64,000 nucleotides of DNA, from the NCBI RefSeq assembly GCF_000002985.6, contig NC_003282.8, forward strand, positions 7,378,001-7,442,000, given 5' to 3'. The number at the start of each line of letters is the position of its first letter. The stretch's first letter is position 1. Source of the stretch: Caenorhabditis elegans (lineage: Eukaryota; Nematoda; Chromadorea; Rhabditida; Rhabditidae). The notes below the pieces were generated by a model. It was not told where the DNA came from and searched no databases. It saw only the letters and a list, made by a program, of their open reading frames with translations. The translations under genes were made by a program, and so were the position numbers. Positions 1 through 11,790 of the stretch are shown piece by piece.

Positions 1-831
1 AGTACAACACAAACTGGTCCGTCCAAAAAGTTTAATGGATACATTGAAAACGAAAGGAATGTTCAAGAAATTATTCATTTTATGGACTATGTGGTTTATT
101 ATTGCAATTTGTGGATTTGCAAACGATTTAAGCTCCGGCACTTTGGCGGGCGATTTGTATCTCAATCAGCTGTTCTTTGGAATTTTACTTGTTTTTTCCA
201 AAATGTTACTGCTATTTGTAGACACATATTTTACAAATTTCAAGAGAAGAACATTACATCAAGGATCTCAAATAGGAACACTTTGCTGTTTTATCATTCT
301 TACTACTTTTATGAGTATGGATTATCATGTGGGTTTTTAATTTTGCGTTTTCAAAAACTTTTTCGAAAAACAAACCATTTTGAATAATACCAACTTTTTT
401 GTATATTTCCAAAGTTTGAATTCAGGGAATCGGAGTTCTTATCGTCTATCTGATTGGAACAACATTTATCGAATACACATGGGATGCCTGTTACCTTTGT
501 GCTATAGAACTCATGGAGACACCTTCAAGAGCAAGTGCAACTGGATCATGTTCTCTTATTGCAAGAATTGGAATGATTCTAGCACCATTCCTAACATATG
601 CAAATACTTGGTGGTCTCCTGCTGTTAATGTTACTGTAATTGTATTGGGAAGTGCTAATTTACTGATTTCATATTTCTTTTTGGTCAGTTTTCAAAACTC
701 AATCTGTATCAAACAAACTAATTATTTTTTAGCCCGAATCCAAAGGAGTGAATCTCGACGATGTACACGTGAATGATGATGATGAGAATGTTCCAGAAAA
801 TACGCCAATGGTTCAGAAAGTTCGAGAATAA
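1..831 (+). CDS. SLC22-like MFS organic-ion transporter, C-terminal part (5' end outside window)
   Basis: Three phase-0 exons are visible: frame 2 from the left edge to 328, 426-683 and 733-831 (TAA 829-831). The reading frame is open to the window edge, so the ATG at 35 is internal and the start lies outside. The product has at least five hydrophobic helices. Its last helix is followed across the final splice by LPESKGVNLDDV, which resembles the LPETKG-type motif that ends the SLC22/sugar-porter fold. The tail is short and acidic. I infer a plasma-membrane transporter of organic cations or anions; the substrate cannot be read from this part. The poly(A) signal AATAAA is at 894-899. Other 12-helix MFS families share the motif, so the SLC22 assignment is tentative. 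Confidence 0.75.
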
Positions 832-1714
832 TTCTGAAAGTTCCAACCCCGTAGAAAATTTATTTTAAAGTTTTTATATAAAATTTTCAATTGAATAAAG
901 TCATGCAAAAAATATAATGTTTTCTGGTTTTCAACAGATGACGCATGTTCAATGATATTTTCAAGTCTGACCTATGAATTTTGAAGCATATGACGGAAGA
1001 AGTGAGATGATTTATATGAAGCTTGATTTCTGTCATTGAAATCATTTGCATACGCAAGCGTGCACTTAAAAAACTCAAAATAATTTTATGTTTGATGTAT
1101 CTATGAAAGAAAATTTAACAGTTCATCATCAAAACATAACAACTAATTTCTAATGGTAAATCATTTGAGACTAATTTAGTAATTTTGGCTTACCAGACTT
1201 TCCAAAATGTTGAGCTTTTTGAAGGATTTAGAGCCAATAGATTGTTGTAATACGAATATATTAAATATATTAAACAAAATTAAATTATTAAGTCCTTAAT
1301 TTTAATCCTTAAACTGCAAATAAAATAATTTAAAACTTCCCGAAACAGGTTTTTGTTACAATTGATGCTGCTTCATCTTTAACTGATAAAATCTTAGTTT
1401 TTTCTTATAGTTTTGTAGGGTTTTTTTTAAATATGACATCTCTTCGTCCAGTTTTTCTTTCAACTTTAAGTTATTAAATTCTTTCTCTGAAAACGTAGGA
1501 AATTTACTGCCTACAGTTGTCATTCTAGCAATTCATAAATTCTCCCGAGATTGACCAGAATACAAAACGTACACAACATTTATGTCAAATATAAAGTGTT
1601 GATGAAAATAAATTTGAAATAAAATTGGATTTTACAGATTTTCTTCGTAGTTTTCCTTCAAAAGATGAGTAACGGTTCGAAAAATATGGGAATCTCGCCC
1701 ACATAAATTAAATA
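832..1714. other. Intergenic: 3'UTR of the transporter, then an AT-rich spacer
   Basis: Apart from the poly(A) signal at 894-899 and the minus-strand coiled-coil exon at 1356-1486 (separate entry), I see no gene, repeat or RNA in this stretch. Confidence 0.6.
1356..1486 (-). pseudogene. Orphan coiled-coil exon on the minus strand (probable gene remnant)
   Basis: On the minus strand a good acceptor (CGTTTTCAG) precedes 131 bases that are open in only one frame to a TAA at 1356-1358. The frame encodes about 42 residues rich in K, L, E and Q (KLKEKLDEEMSYLKKTLQ...), which looks like a coiled coil. I could not find an upstream exon that joins in phase: the candidate donor at about 1635 would create a stop, and upstream of that lies the foldback element. 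I read it as a remnant of a gene interrupted by the transposon, but it could be chance in AT-rich DNA. Confidence 0.3.
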
Positions 1715-1729
1715 TTGGCAAATAATCAT

Positions 1730-1905
1730 TGACTCCAAAATCATTGACTACCTGTTCTCAATGCCTACCCTTGCTCATTGCCTACCTCTTTCTCATTGAC
1801 TACTTGTGCTCATTGCCTTCCTGTTTTCATTGCCTTCCTGTTTTCATTGCCTACTTGTTGCTCGTTGACTACCTTTTCTCATTGCCTACCCATTGCTCAT
1901 TGTCT
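1730..1905. repeat. Short-unit minisatellite in the left outer arm
   Basis: Units of roughly 13-20 bases built on CTCATTGCCTACC or CTCATTGACTACC repeat about ten times. The same array occurs inverted at 3716-3895. Confidence 0.75.
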
Positions 1906-2181
1906 ACTCGTCTTCTTCATCAGTCAAAAGGCACGTACAAGGACCGTATTCCAAATATTTACAATCTTTCAATTTGTGCACAACAGTTCGGGCAACAATT
2001 AGTAGTAGCTGAGTCATGTTTTAATTTATATTAATTTTGATAGGACACGCAAAGGCTGGGCAACATTCATTATCCATCAACATTAATAGCAACAATAGCA
2101 ACAAAAACAACAATTAAAAATTTGAAAAAAAAAGTGGCAAAGAACGTAAAATCAATAACAATGAAATTTGGCATAAGAAAT

Positions 2182-2296
2182 TCATTCGGAGTCGGAGTCA
2201 ATCACTCGTTTTCTGCTTTTGAGCATATAGGAACATGACGCAGTAGTATCAGACGTGTCAGACAAAGATGCATTGGAGTTGATGGTGGCTTTCGAT
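2182..2296 (-). pseudogene. Captured terminal exon inside the foldback element
   Basis: Within the extra left-arm segment, the minus strand has a proper acceptor (TTCATTTTTAG, ending at 2297) followed by an open frame to TGA at 2182-2184. It encodes about 37 residues rich in Ser/Thr and ending in KSRKRVIDSDSE. This looks like the last exon of a host gene carried by the transposon. The extra segment has no copy in the right arm, consistent with later insertion or capture. The source gene is not recognised. Confidence 0.4.
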
Positions 2297-3903
2297 CTAA
2301 AAATGAAATAACCTCCAAAACTCTCTGAACTGAGTATTTTCAAACTGGCGTATCTCAAAAAATACACATCTGGAAAACAAATGACCAACTAACAAAATGA
2401 TCAAAAATATTTTTTCTTTCTAATTAGTTTTTATTTTAATACACCAACTTTTTGTAGAGTAACACGGAGTCAAAGCTATTTTTCCAAAATTCACAAAAAT
2501 TTTTTAGAACTCTTTTGTTGTACCCTTTATAACTCAACGTTCATTGAATTTCAAAAGATAAATTTTGTTGAATAGTGAGTGAAAAATATTTTTCTACATT
2601 TTACCAGTTTTAAGTTTTCGGATATTTTCATGTTCCGCCAAGTTACAGACCGTTTTTCAAAAAAATCCAATTTCGCTTATAAAAATCTTCATATTCAATG
2701 TATCGACTTGAAATTTTGAAAAATAATCATTTTTTTTGATGTCTCTACAATGTCCTAAAAATCTTTCAAAAAACACTGTCCATCTCCAAAATCGTCCTTC
2801 CCTCCAAAATAAAAAAGTGGACCTTTGCCTTCCGAAAAATGGGCGAAAAACTGAAATTGCGATTTTTGGGTCGAAAAAAATATTTTTAGAAAGCTGAGAA
2901 CACGCTATTTACGAATTTCATGTTCATTTTAAGTGATTTCTTCTCTTGAACGACCTAAAAATTAAACAAAATTAACATAATTTTTATTTTCACGTGAAAT
3001 TTTTTAAAATTTGCATTAAAACAATTGAAACACTGAGCAAATTACCAAAAAATTTCACGTGAAAATAAAAATTATGTTAATTTTGTTTAATTTTTAGGTC
3101 GTTTAAGAGAAGAAATCACTCAAAATGAACATGAAATTTGTAAATAGCGTGTTCTCAGCTTTCTAAAAATATTTTTTTCGACCCAAAAATCGCAATTTCA
3201 GTTTTTCGCCCATTTTTCGGAAGGCAAAGGTCCACTTTCTTATTTTGGAGGGAAGGACGATTTTGGAGATGGACAGTGTTTTTTGAAAGATTTTTTAGGA
3301 CATTGTAGAGACAGCAAAAAAATGCATATTGTTCAAAATTTCAAGTCGATACGTTGAATATGAAGATTTTTATAAGCGAAATTGGATTTTTTTGAAAAAC
3401 GGTCTGTAACTTGGCGGAACATGAAAATATCCGAAAACTTAAAACTGGTAAAATGTAGAAAAATATTTTTCACTCACTATTCAACAAAATTTATCTTTTG
3501 AAATTCAATGAAAGTTGAGTTATAAAGGGTACAACAAAAGAGTTCTAAAAATTTTTTGTGAATTTTGGAAAAATAGCTTTGACTCCGTGTAACTCTACAA
3601 AAAGTTGGTGTATTAAAATAAAAACTATTGAATTAGAAAGAAAAAATATTTCTGTTCATTTTGTTAGTTGGACATTTGTTTTCCAGATGTGTATTTTTTG
3701 AGATACGCCAGTTTGAACAATGAGCAAAGGGTAGGCAATGAGAAAAGGTAGTCAACGAGCAACAAGTAGGCAATCAAAACAGGAAGGCAATGAGCACAGG
3801 TATTCAATGAGAAAGAGGTAGGCAAAGAGCAAGGGTAGGCAATGAGCAAGGGTAGGCAATGAGAACAGGTAGTCAATGATTTTGGAGTCAATGAGTATTT
3901 GCC

Positions 3904-4414
3904 TACACTACTTCCTAGTCTACGATTGGGTCACGGAAAGTACATGGTTAAAATTAAAAAAAAAAGTTTTTAATGCTCATTTGGATAACAAATTATTACC
4001 ACCAAACTTTAAAGACGGTAGTTTAATAATTACTACGCCTTATAAAATTTTTTTTTTCAGACCAACTCCAAATAATCTATTAGTCATAAATAAATGCTCA
4101 AAAAACTCATGAGAGCAGAAGTAAAGTGGATGTTCCCCGGAAGTCGTTGGCGACGAAAAACGCGTGTCTCTCTTTTTCCATCTTCTGAATTGCCCAACAA
4201 CGACGGATTCTCGTTTTTCTTTGGAAGCGTTGCCATAGATACTCTCTCTTTCTCCTTTTTTGACTACAACCAGCATGCTCATACACACTTACACACTCCT
4301 CCCATTTTCATATCAAGTCGTCTTCAAGAAAATGTAGAAAAAGAAGAAGAGAGGAAGCGACTCTTGATTCTTTTATAAGTGTCAAGAAGAAAAAGAAGGC
4401 GATGGTAAATGAGT
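3904..4414 (+). promoter_or_regulatory. Upstream region of the PTPDC1-like gene
   Basis: The stretch between the foldback element and the ATG at 4415 contains no supported exon. It becomes less AT-rich from 4110 and holds the candidate X-box at 4229-4242 and pyrimidine-rich tracts. Confidence 0.5.
4229..4242 (+). promoter_or_regulatory. Candidate X-box (DAF-19/RFX site)
   Basis: GTTGCCATAGATAC matches the nematode X-box consensus GTHNYYATRRNAAC at all but one position (T for A in the right half). It lies 173 bases upstream of the ATG, within the usual distance for C. elegans ciliary genes. Function is inferred. Confidence 0.45.
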
Positions 4415-6752
4415 ATGCCGAAATTATGGTTTTCTGGTGAAAGTGATAATTATAAGTTAGAAGATGAAGAAAAAGGTTTGTTAAAGCTTTATTTTATTTT
4501 TGAACTTTGTTCCTATCCAATTTCTACGTTTCAGCGTCAGCAACGTATTCTTCTCTGCGTACTGGTATCCTAAGCCTCACACCTGGTGACCAAAAATGTC
4601 GGTTATACTGTAGTGGTCCCCGGTGTAGATTCTGTATCGTAGTAACTGGTCAAACTGAAATTCAAGCAATAGATGGTTTATATTCAACATGGATAACATC
4701 TGATATTCTTGCAATGGCACGACTTCAAGTTGAACACTTTGACAGTTTGGGAATTGTGGAGAAATTCAAAACGTAAGTTCTATCTCAATTTGGTTGATAG
4801 CGGACTGATGATTGGAAACGATCATATTCTGTTATTCATAAACATTGTTCCTATTCTTTAGAAATGGAATACAATCAGTCATAAATCTTCAAGAAAGCGG
4901 AGAGCATTCATTCTGTGGAAGCGGTAATCTGACAAGTGGATTTAGTTATGATCCAGAGAATTTGATGAGAAATGGAAGTGAGTTAACTTTATATTAAAGA
5001 ATTGATAAACGCTCGATTGCAAGTAGGCACGTTCAGGCCCACGTGTCTGTCCAAAAAGATGTAGATCGCCTTACAGGCTGGAATGTATTTTTCGTCTATG
5101 CAAAAAAAACCTGACTAGATCACATTTGGATTTCTGTTTTTTGTGACTACCAATGTATTTGGGATTAAATGTTTATTGAACGAGTAGGGTCCAACGAGAA
5201 AATATTTCCAACATTTAAATAATAATTTTTCTTCTAAACATGAGTTGAAAATATTTTGTCGACATTTTCCCAATGTTGTCTATTTGGCAGAATATTTTAT
5301 AAAGAAACTACAGAAACATGACCATGAAAAACTTCAATGTGCAACAGCTTCTTACTTGTCTAATGAATGAACTACGCTTTAAATTATTTCCATTTTTCTT
5401 CAGTTTATCACTACAATTTCCCACTCCCCGACTTCCAAGCATGCACACCAAATCGTCTATTGGATATTGTCAAAGTGGTCGATTTTGCATTATCCCATGG
5501 AAAAATAGCAGTTCATTGTCATGCGGGTCACGGAAGAACTGGAATGGTGATTGCTGCATGGATGATGTATGCTTTGGGAATGTCTCCGAGTCAAGCAGTT
5601 GATACAGTCAGAAGTAGACGTGCAAAAGCTGTTCAAAGTAAGGAACAGGTGAAAACATTGCATGAGTTCAGAGTAAGTTCGTAATCATATACAATCACAA
5701 AAGTTCTATATTGCAGCTTCTAATAAGGAACAATGGAGGGATGATTATTCCTAAAAATAAAATGACACATATTTCGGAATATGTGGCATACAATCAAAAG
5801 TTTATAAGTAAACCAGAATCTAGATTATACGGTAAAATTCCTAAAGTAAGTATTTAAATTTTCTAAATAAATAAATAACATATTTTCAGATAGTTTACAT
5901 TGCAATGCGAATAACACTTCAAAAAATGTATTCATCAGTGAATTTCGAAGTAGAAAACGATTACCGTATGAAAATTAAATGCGAAGGGCCATTACCTGAA
6001 AATAAATCATTCGATGAACAATTATTAAATGCTCAATTAAATGATGATGATCATGAAAAAACTCATTTTTGGTATATGGATCAAGTGAAGAATGGGCTCT
6101 CAATATCTACAATTAGTCGTCAATTAGAGGTTAGTTGGTGAGAGAGATTCAGGAAAATGTTAATCTGATTAAAATTTAGAATGAAGATTTTCGAGATATT
6201 ATACGTCTTCTTGATTTGTTCTTTCATTCGACATTTCATCAATTGACGCATAAAGAGGAAATATTTGCAGTTTTACAGAATTGGGATCAAACTGAAAAGG
6301 TTAGAAATTTTGGAATTGTTGAGCAGATGTACCCGAAAAAATGATTATTTGATAATATACATTCAATGTGAAGAATTGTTAGTGTAGATTTTGTATAAAC
6401 AAAAAAATAAAATTCGAGTTTAGTGACTTGCATGAAGATATAATTGACAGTTTAGTGAAAATAACGAAATACGTATTCCACTTATCGCGAACTTGAAACA
6501 GTAGATTTTAGAACGCAGTTTTTCAAAATAACATGATTTCAAATTATCAGTTTTGCTCTATTACTCCAAATTCCATTTTTTCAGGATTGGTCTCCAACGT
6601 TTTGGTTTTTATTAAAATGTATCCGTGAAATGCCTATTCCTCTTCATTTGGCACTATCACGTCTTATTTCCAAATGGTTCCTACGTTCTGAAGTGGAAAT
6701 CGCGTCACGCATCAAACACATTTTATCATCACCGGTTACTTCAAACGAGTAA
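4415..6752 (+). CDS. PTPDC1-type dual-specificity/tyrosine phosphatase, 446 aa
   Basis: Eight exons join in phase: 4415-4475, 4535-4772, 4862-4977, 5404-5672, 5717-5845, 5890-6129, 6180-6299 and 6585-6752. An in-frame stop at 4376-4378 favours the ATG at 4415. Residues 65-220 match PTPDC1: GIQSVINLQESGEHSFCG, then YHYNFPLPD (D148, possible general acid), then the signature HCHAGHGRTG at 176-185 with catalytic C177 and R183 intact. The C-terminal half is less conserved and includes a helical region resembling the tail of the vertebrate protein. The family removes phosphate from protein Tyr/Ser/Thr and in mammals is linked to centrosomes and cilium length. Poly(A) signal AATAAA is at 6757-6762. 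Substrate unknown. Confidence 0.88.
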
Positions 6753-7079
6753 ATTCAATAAAAGTTTTTTTCGAGAAATAAAAAAAAATGAAATCATTAA
6801 AAAAAAAAAAATGAAATCACTTTGGCGGGAAGTCTTTGCATCATAAAGAAACAAAGAAACGGGGAAGGCAAGTAGAAATAGAGGGGAAACGATTTGGATG
6901 AATACTGTTTACATGCGATAAATCGTTGGGAATACGGAGAGAATGAGAAGTACAAGTTGAACTGAACATGGAAAAGTTGCACTTTAATTGAGACAGAAAG
7001 CAGAAACAGTGATGGTTCACAACCGAAAATGACTGGTATTCAGGAAAAAGAAGAAGAATGACATGAAATGGAACAAAAA
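6753..7079. other. Convergent intergenic: 3'UTRs of the phosphatase and MOB genes
   Basis: The stretch holds the phosphatase poly(A) signal and A-rich runs near 6780-6812. The rest is probably the MOB 3'UTR on the minus strand. No other feature is seen. Confidence 0.6.
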
Positions 7080-8951
7080 TCATGACCGGAATGCGTTGGC
7101 AGAAGGAATTGGAGCTCGGCGATTTGATGGCTCCAGAAGACGTTCAGTCATGTCTTTCTGAAAAAAAAACAAGTGCTTTTATTTGAAAAAAAAATCACAG
7201 ATTAATTTTTTTTTGAAGAACATCAAGTTATTTTCCTCAAAATTGAGGACAAACTTCTTTTATTTTTTAAACATTTTTTGTTGGGTCCTTCTTTTTTTTT
7301 TGAGAAATCAAAAAAAAATCTTCGCTCTTGGATTTTGCAATCGAAAAAGCGACGCCCTTGCTCCAATAGTGTTTTTTAAATTTACTATTTTTAAACTTGC
7401 TCTTTTCTTAAAAAATAAAAAAAAATCCTCCTAGGCGTGAAAAGTGGGAGGGGAAAAAAATTGAAAATTTGCGTTTCGTGAGACAGTTTAAATAATTATT
7501 TGAACATATCTTTTTTTGTTTTTGGTAAAACTTTTCTCTTTTTTTTTCAAAGTGTGCTCCAAATTTGCATAACTTACCAATGCCTCCAATTCTTTAGTGG
7601 ACACCATTCCATATTCAGTCACAAAAAAGTAAAAATGTTTATAAAGGGTATTGGCGTGTGGTTCAGCACCCAATTCTCGAATCCGATCGAAATGATGAAT
7701 GTAGACGTGCACGAAGACACGGAACAAGCGAGTGAGAATCTTTTTGCAAATTTGACGGAAATCTTTTGGAAATGATACATCTGAAATAATCAATAAAATT
7801 AACTATATATATCGTACAAAATCAAATCTTACTTGTGCTTGATGGGAAGATGTGCTCATCATTAATGCGAACTTCAATCCAATCCATTAGCAGCTGAAAC
7901 AACGGTGTATCAGTTTACCGAAATCACACAATTGTGAGAAGGGTGCAAATAGAAAGAGAGGGGTATTAGGTTACAGAAAACGCAAAAACAAACCTGCATG
8001 TACTGCGGAGCAGGGAGTCTTGTCGGTTTTTTATACTCAATACCATCCTGCCACAAATATTCATAACGGGATCCTCCACACATAGTTGGGCAAGATTCAC
8101 GAGTGCATACATCAGAAATCGTTCCATACATCAAATTAATTCGATTGAAAAAGTCAACAGCTGAACGAAAATTCAGTTTTAAATTTAAACTGGACCATTT
8201 TTGTTGAAACTTACTATGTACAGCCAGCCAATCATCAAAGTTCTCACTTGGTGGCAGTTTGACAGCATGACGAAGATCTACACCCGAATGAAGAGTTGCT
8301 TCTGCTTGTTTGTGAAGACTGTAGCGGAGTGTACCTTGTGGAAACTTCTTTTTCGGACGGAATGTCTACAAACAAAATACTTTTCGTTCAATTTCAGAAA
8401 ATGGTAATTTACGCAGCTTGGTCCCAAATGCCAAGATATCACAAAAAATTAAAAGAAAACACTCATTAAGTTTGAAAAAGAAAACTACTAATTTCGGTAA
8501 ATTTTCAATTTTCTAATGTTCCTAATTTGAATTACAGCGCATTTGTCTTTAAACCACGCACATTTTTCAGTGCCGGACTTTGGTTTTTATCAATTTCGAT
8601 GCAAAATAATGTTTTTTTTCTTATTTTTAATAAAGAAAAAAAGCCAACAAAAATATTTATCTCAAATCAAAAATTTGTTTTTGATTACCTTATGCTTGTT
8701 GACCTGCAGAAAATCGAGAAAACTGGCCATAACTGCAAACAATGGTTGTGGATCCTTTCGTTTTTCGTCTCCACCGGAAGAGACGATGGCGCCCGAAGGC
8801 GGTGAAGTTCGGCGTGGAGTTGACGGCAAAATTCCCGATCTGCAAGAGAAGGAAGGTTTAATGAGTCGTAAAACTGGGTTAGTGGTGAACTAAATGAAAG
8901 CAAGCGAAGTTCATTGGCTCACTTTTTCAAACGAATAAAGAACATCATCAT
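7080..8951 (-). CDS. MOB3-type kinase co-activator, 279 aa
   Basis: Seven minus-strand exons join in phase: 8923-8951, 8689-8839, 8215-8365, 7994-8160, 7833-7893, 7578-7780 and 7080-7157 (TGA 7080-7082). The core [19 protein letters not shown]...[22 protein letters not shown]...[16 protein letters not shown] closely follows animal MOB3. The zinc ligands of the MOB fold are present: C129, C134, H211 and H216. MOB proteins bind and activate NDR/LATS-type kinases, or STRIPAK-associated kinases, in the cytoplasm. Ahead of the core is a Ser/Pro-rich leader of about 45 residues, starting at a triple ATG (8943-8951), that usual MOB3 proteins lack. A start at the internal [14 protein letters not shown] in exon 2 would give the usual length. 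The gene is convergent with the phosphatase. Confidence 0.9.
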
Positions 8952-9450
8952 GGTAGTTTTTCATAGAAATTGTGGCCGAAAAGTTGCGAAACGCGTAAGG
9001 AATTTTAAATTTTCTGATGAAATCGCATTGTCTCGTGAATTCTATTTTTGAATTCACCGCTTCCCGTTCGGTTTCCGCATAGAAACACACAAATTTAACG
9101 AATTTATGAGATTTCGGAGATTTACCTGGATTTCCAGATCGGATCAGTAATGAAGTCGGGATGAAGAATGAAAGGATTTTTAGACTGGTGGTTGGTGGGA
9201 AATTAGCGAATTTTAATGATGGATAGGCTGTGGCGCGGCACTCTCTCACGCAGTTGGCCCCGAAGAAACAGAAAGAGAAGAGACATACACACAATGAACA
9301 TCATGCGTTGGGGACGAAGCAAAACGAGAGAGTATTGGGATAGGGGGATACGCAGAGAAGAATAGGTAGCAGTTGAAATGGATGGAGAGATGATAGAGCA
9401 ATATAGAATGTAGATACGCAGACAGTGTGAGTTGCGGGAGGGCATGGATT

Positions 9451-9469
9451 GTGTGTGTGTGTGTGTGTG
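9451..9469. repeat. (GT)n microsatellite
   Basis: Nine to ten GT units, upstream of the MOB gene. Confidence 0.9.
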
Positions 9470-11393
9470 GCAACGAGGATTTGATAATGAGCAGTCATGA
9501 GAAGGACCAAGAGAGATGAGTGCAAATTGGGTGAGAATCTATGATTCCGGAAGTTGTCGTAAAGCAAGCATTTTGAATTTTATTTCAAATATGCAATGCC
9601 TACAGTAACCCTAGTAGGTCTAGAAGGTTCACCACCGTGGAGTACAAAAATCTCGATTTTCATTTTTAGACTTTAATAGCACAAAACAACCGAAATTCGT
9701 AATGAGAAATTTTGAAAATTTCTCAAAAAATAATTCTGGCGGGTCAAAATTTTCGATTTTAGCTGAAAATATAAATACCCTTTTCAAAACTTTGATCCGC
9801 CGTAACAATTTTTTGAGAAATTTTCAATACGTCTCATCACAAAATTCTCCACTTTCAATCGTCCATAATCTACAAAACATCATTTTTCAAAACTTAAATA
9901 TGCAATAACGGTTAAAACCAGAATTTTCGATAGAACTACGAAGTTGTATATTATATAATTTTTGGAGAACCATCGGAGTTTTCCAATCTCCAAACATAAA
10001 ATCTCTATTTGAATTGGGAACTTTTGATGACTCAATAGTAGTGGGCAAAACTTTTGTGGACTTTACAACTTCAACGGCATAGTTTTACTTTTCCAATACA
10101 AAACAGGAAAATAAGAACAACACACATTTAATGGTAGCCGGAAGAGAAATGAGGAAATTATGAGGGTACTTTGGCGTGGGCTTTCTAGCTTCAGTTTCTC
10201 ATTCCAAAAGAGTAGACATTTCTGATGTATTTCATTGAAATAGGTTTTGCATGACCAACTGTTTTTTCAATGTCCTCGAACGATTTCCCAGGTTGAATGA
10301 CATTTGAAGGTGACAATTGACAATGGCCGACACATTTTATTTGCATCTCATTATCACATCATTCTGTGAACCTACAGTACCCTTTAGACTGTCAGTCTTC
10401 TTTTAGAAATTGCACTCTTTCAAAAGATAAATTCGACGTTTTTAAGTCTCTTTTGGAAATAATGATCGACATAGAAGCCAGACATTTGACGAAAGCTGGC
10501 CAAAATCATGGACTAAGAACTTTTGATTACGGACAAATCTGTTGAAACTAGAAAATGAAAATATTTTAATGTTTTTGGAAATAAAATTGAATAATACGTT
10601 CAGAAATTGTAGTAAAAGAAGAACGAATAAGTTGACAGAACTTCACAGTGATGATTTTGACTGACAGCCGGCCTGTGTCAATGTCAAAAATCTCTACGGA
10701 TTCCGGATTGAAAAATCAGCGTTTTCTACTAAAACCGAACAAGAAAGAGGAACGTTCAACGAAATTTAATGGATGTTTGCCTTCGAATCATTGCATCGCA
10801 TTCAGAATGCCAAATGAGTCGAATATGAATAATCGGTAGTGAAAAACTTGGAACAAACCTTTGTTTTGTAGGTGTGTCGCCACGTTGAAGTGCCTCCGGA
10901 AGACCATAGCAGTTGAGAAGAGACATGGAGAAAGGGAAGCGTTCTGAAATGAGAAGAAAATTATTGTTGGATGAAAAAATATGTTTTCAAATAAATTAAG
11001 GACACGTGGACCGGCGTGTGTAATCAATTTTAAATCATTTTCAAAAGAATTTCTTTCTAATCTGTAAATTTAGAACCCTTTCTGCGTTTTCGGTAATCCA
11101 GGTTTTCTGGTTATCTCGAAAAACCGGCAAAATATGGGAGAAAAGATTTATATTCAAAAAATTTCAATATTTCACATAAACTAAAAATTTAAGTTTTTTA
11201 GATTTTTTTTCAGGATTTCATTATAGAGGTTTCTCAAAACAAAAGAATAAAAATCTGAATATATTGGAAATGTTCGACATGAAACGTTTCGCAGTTTTAA
11301 AATTGAAGTGAGTAAATTCAGGTTGAAAGTCAAACATATTTCTGAAAAATAATGAAAATAAAACTTTTTTACGTCCGTTTGAACTGAACTAAT

Positions 11394-11790
11394 GGGGTTA
11401 TTCAAGTAGTGTCGTGAAATTGAAAAGTGTATTTCAATACACTTTTTGCCTTATTCAAGTAACATCAAAAACATGTATTTCAATACAGTTTGTGACGTAA
11501 TTTCGCGACATTTCTCGACATTTCTCGACATTTTTCCACAGTGGATTTATCAGAATTGTTCTCCTTCGACGGCAAATTGTATGGATTTTCACCCGCGGGG
11601 ACACCTTTCTCTGTGTTTTTCATTCAGTTGTCCGCTTTCTGGTTGTCGCATAATGTCGAGAAATGTCGAGAAATGTCGCGAAATTACGTCACAAACTGTA
11701 TTGAAATATATGTTTTTGATGTTACTTGAATAAGGCAAAAAGTGTATTGAAATACACTTTTCAATTTCACGACACTACTTGAATAACCCC
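11394..11790. mobile_element. 397-base inverted-repeat MITE-like element
   Basis: The ends GGGGTTATTCAAGTAGTGTC and its reverse complement are perfect. Inverted similarity continues inward for about 150 bases per arm, through matching tracts such as GTGTATTTCAATACAC and CGACATTTCTCGACATT. The unpaired centre (about 11540-11640) is unrelated sequence. The flanking AT on each side is symmetric and could be a 2-base target duplication. No coding capacity: a non-autonomous DNA transposon. Confidence 0.85.

Larger units (their letters stand above)
1715..3903. mobile_element. Long foldback (palindromic) DNA element, 2.2 kb
   Basis: The two ends are inverted copies: GGCAAATAATCATTGACTCC at 1715 matches the reverse complement of the sequence ending at 3903. 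Outer arms 1715 to about 1905 and 3716-3903 consist of short imperfect tandem units around CTCATTGCCTAC. Inner arms of about 665 bases (2343-3005 and 3048-3714) are almost perfect inverted copies separated by a 42-base loop. The left arm holds about 435 bases (1906-2342) absent from the right arm. There is no transposase, so it is non-autonomous. C. elegans has several such palindromic families; I cannot name this one. The target duplication is unclear. Confidence 0.85.

Noticed and set aside
1729..2034. Plus-strand frame across the left arm of the foldback element
   Set aside because: It is made of the CTCATTGCCTAC minisatellite; the inverted arm gives the mirror frame. No sign of selection for coding.
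4402..4440. ATG at 4402 as the start of the phosphatase
   Set aside because: It is in another frame and stops after 12 codons; the ATG at 4415 is the one in frame with the signature exons.
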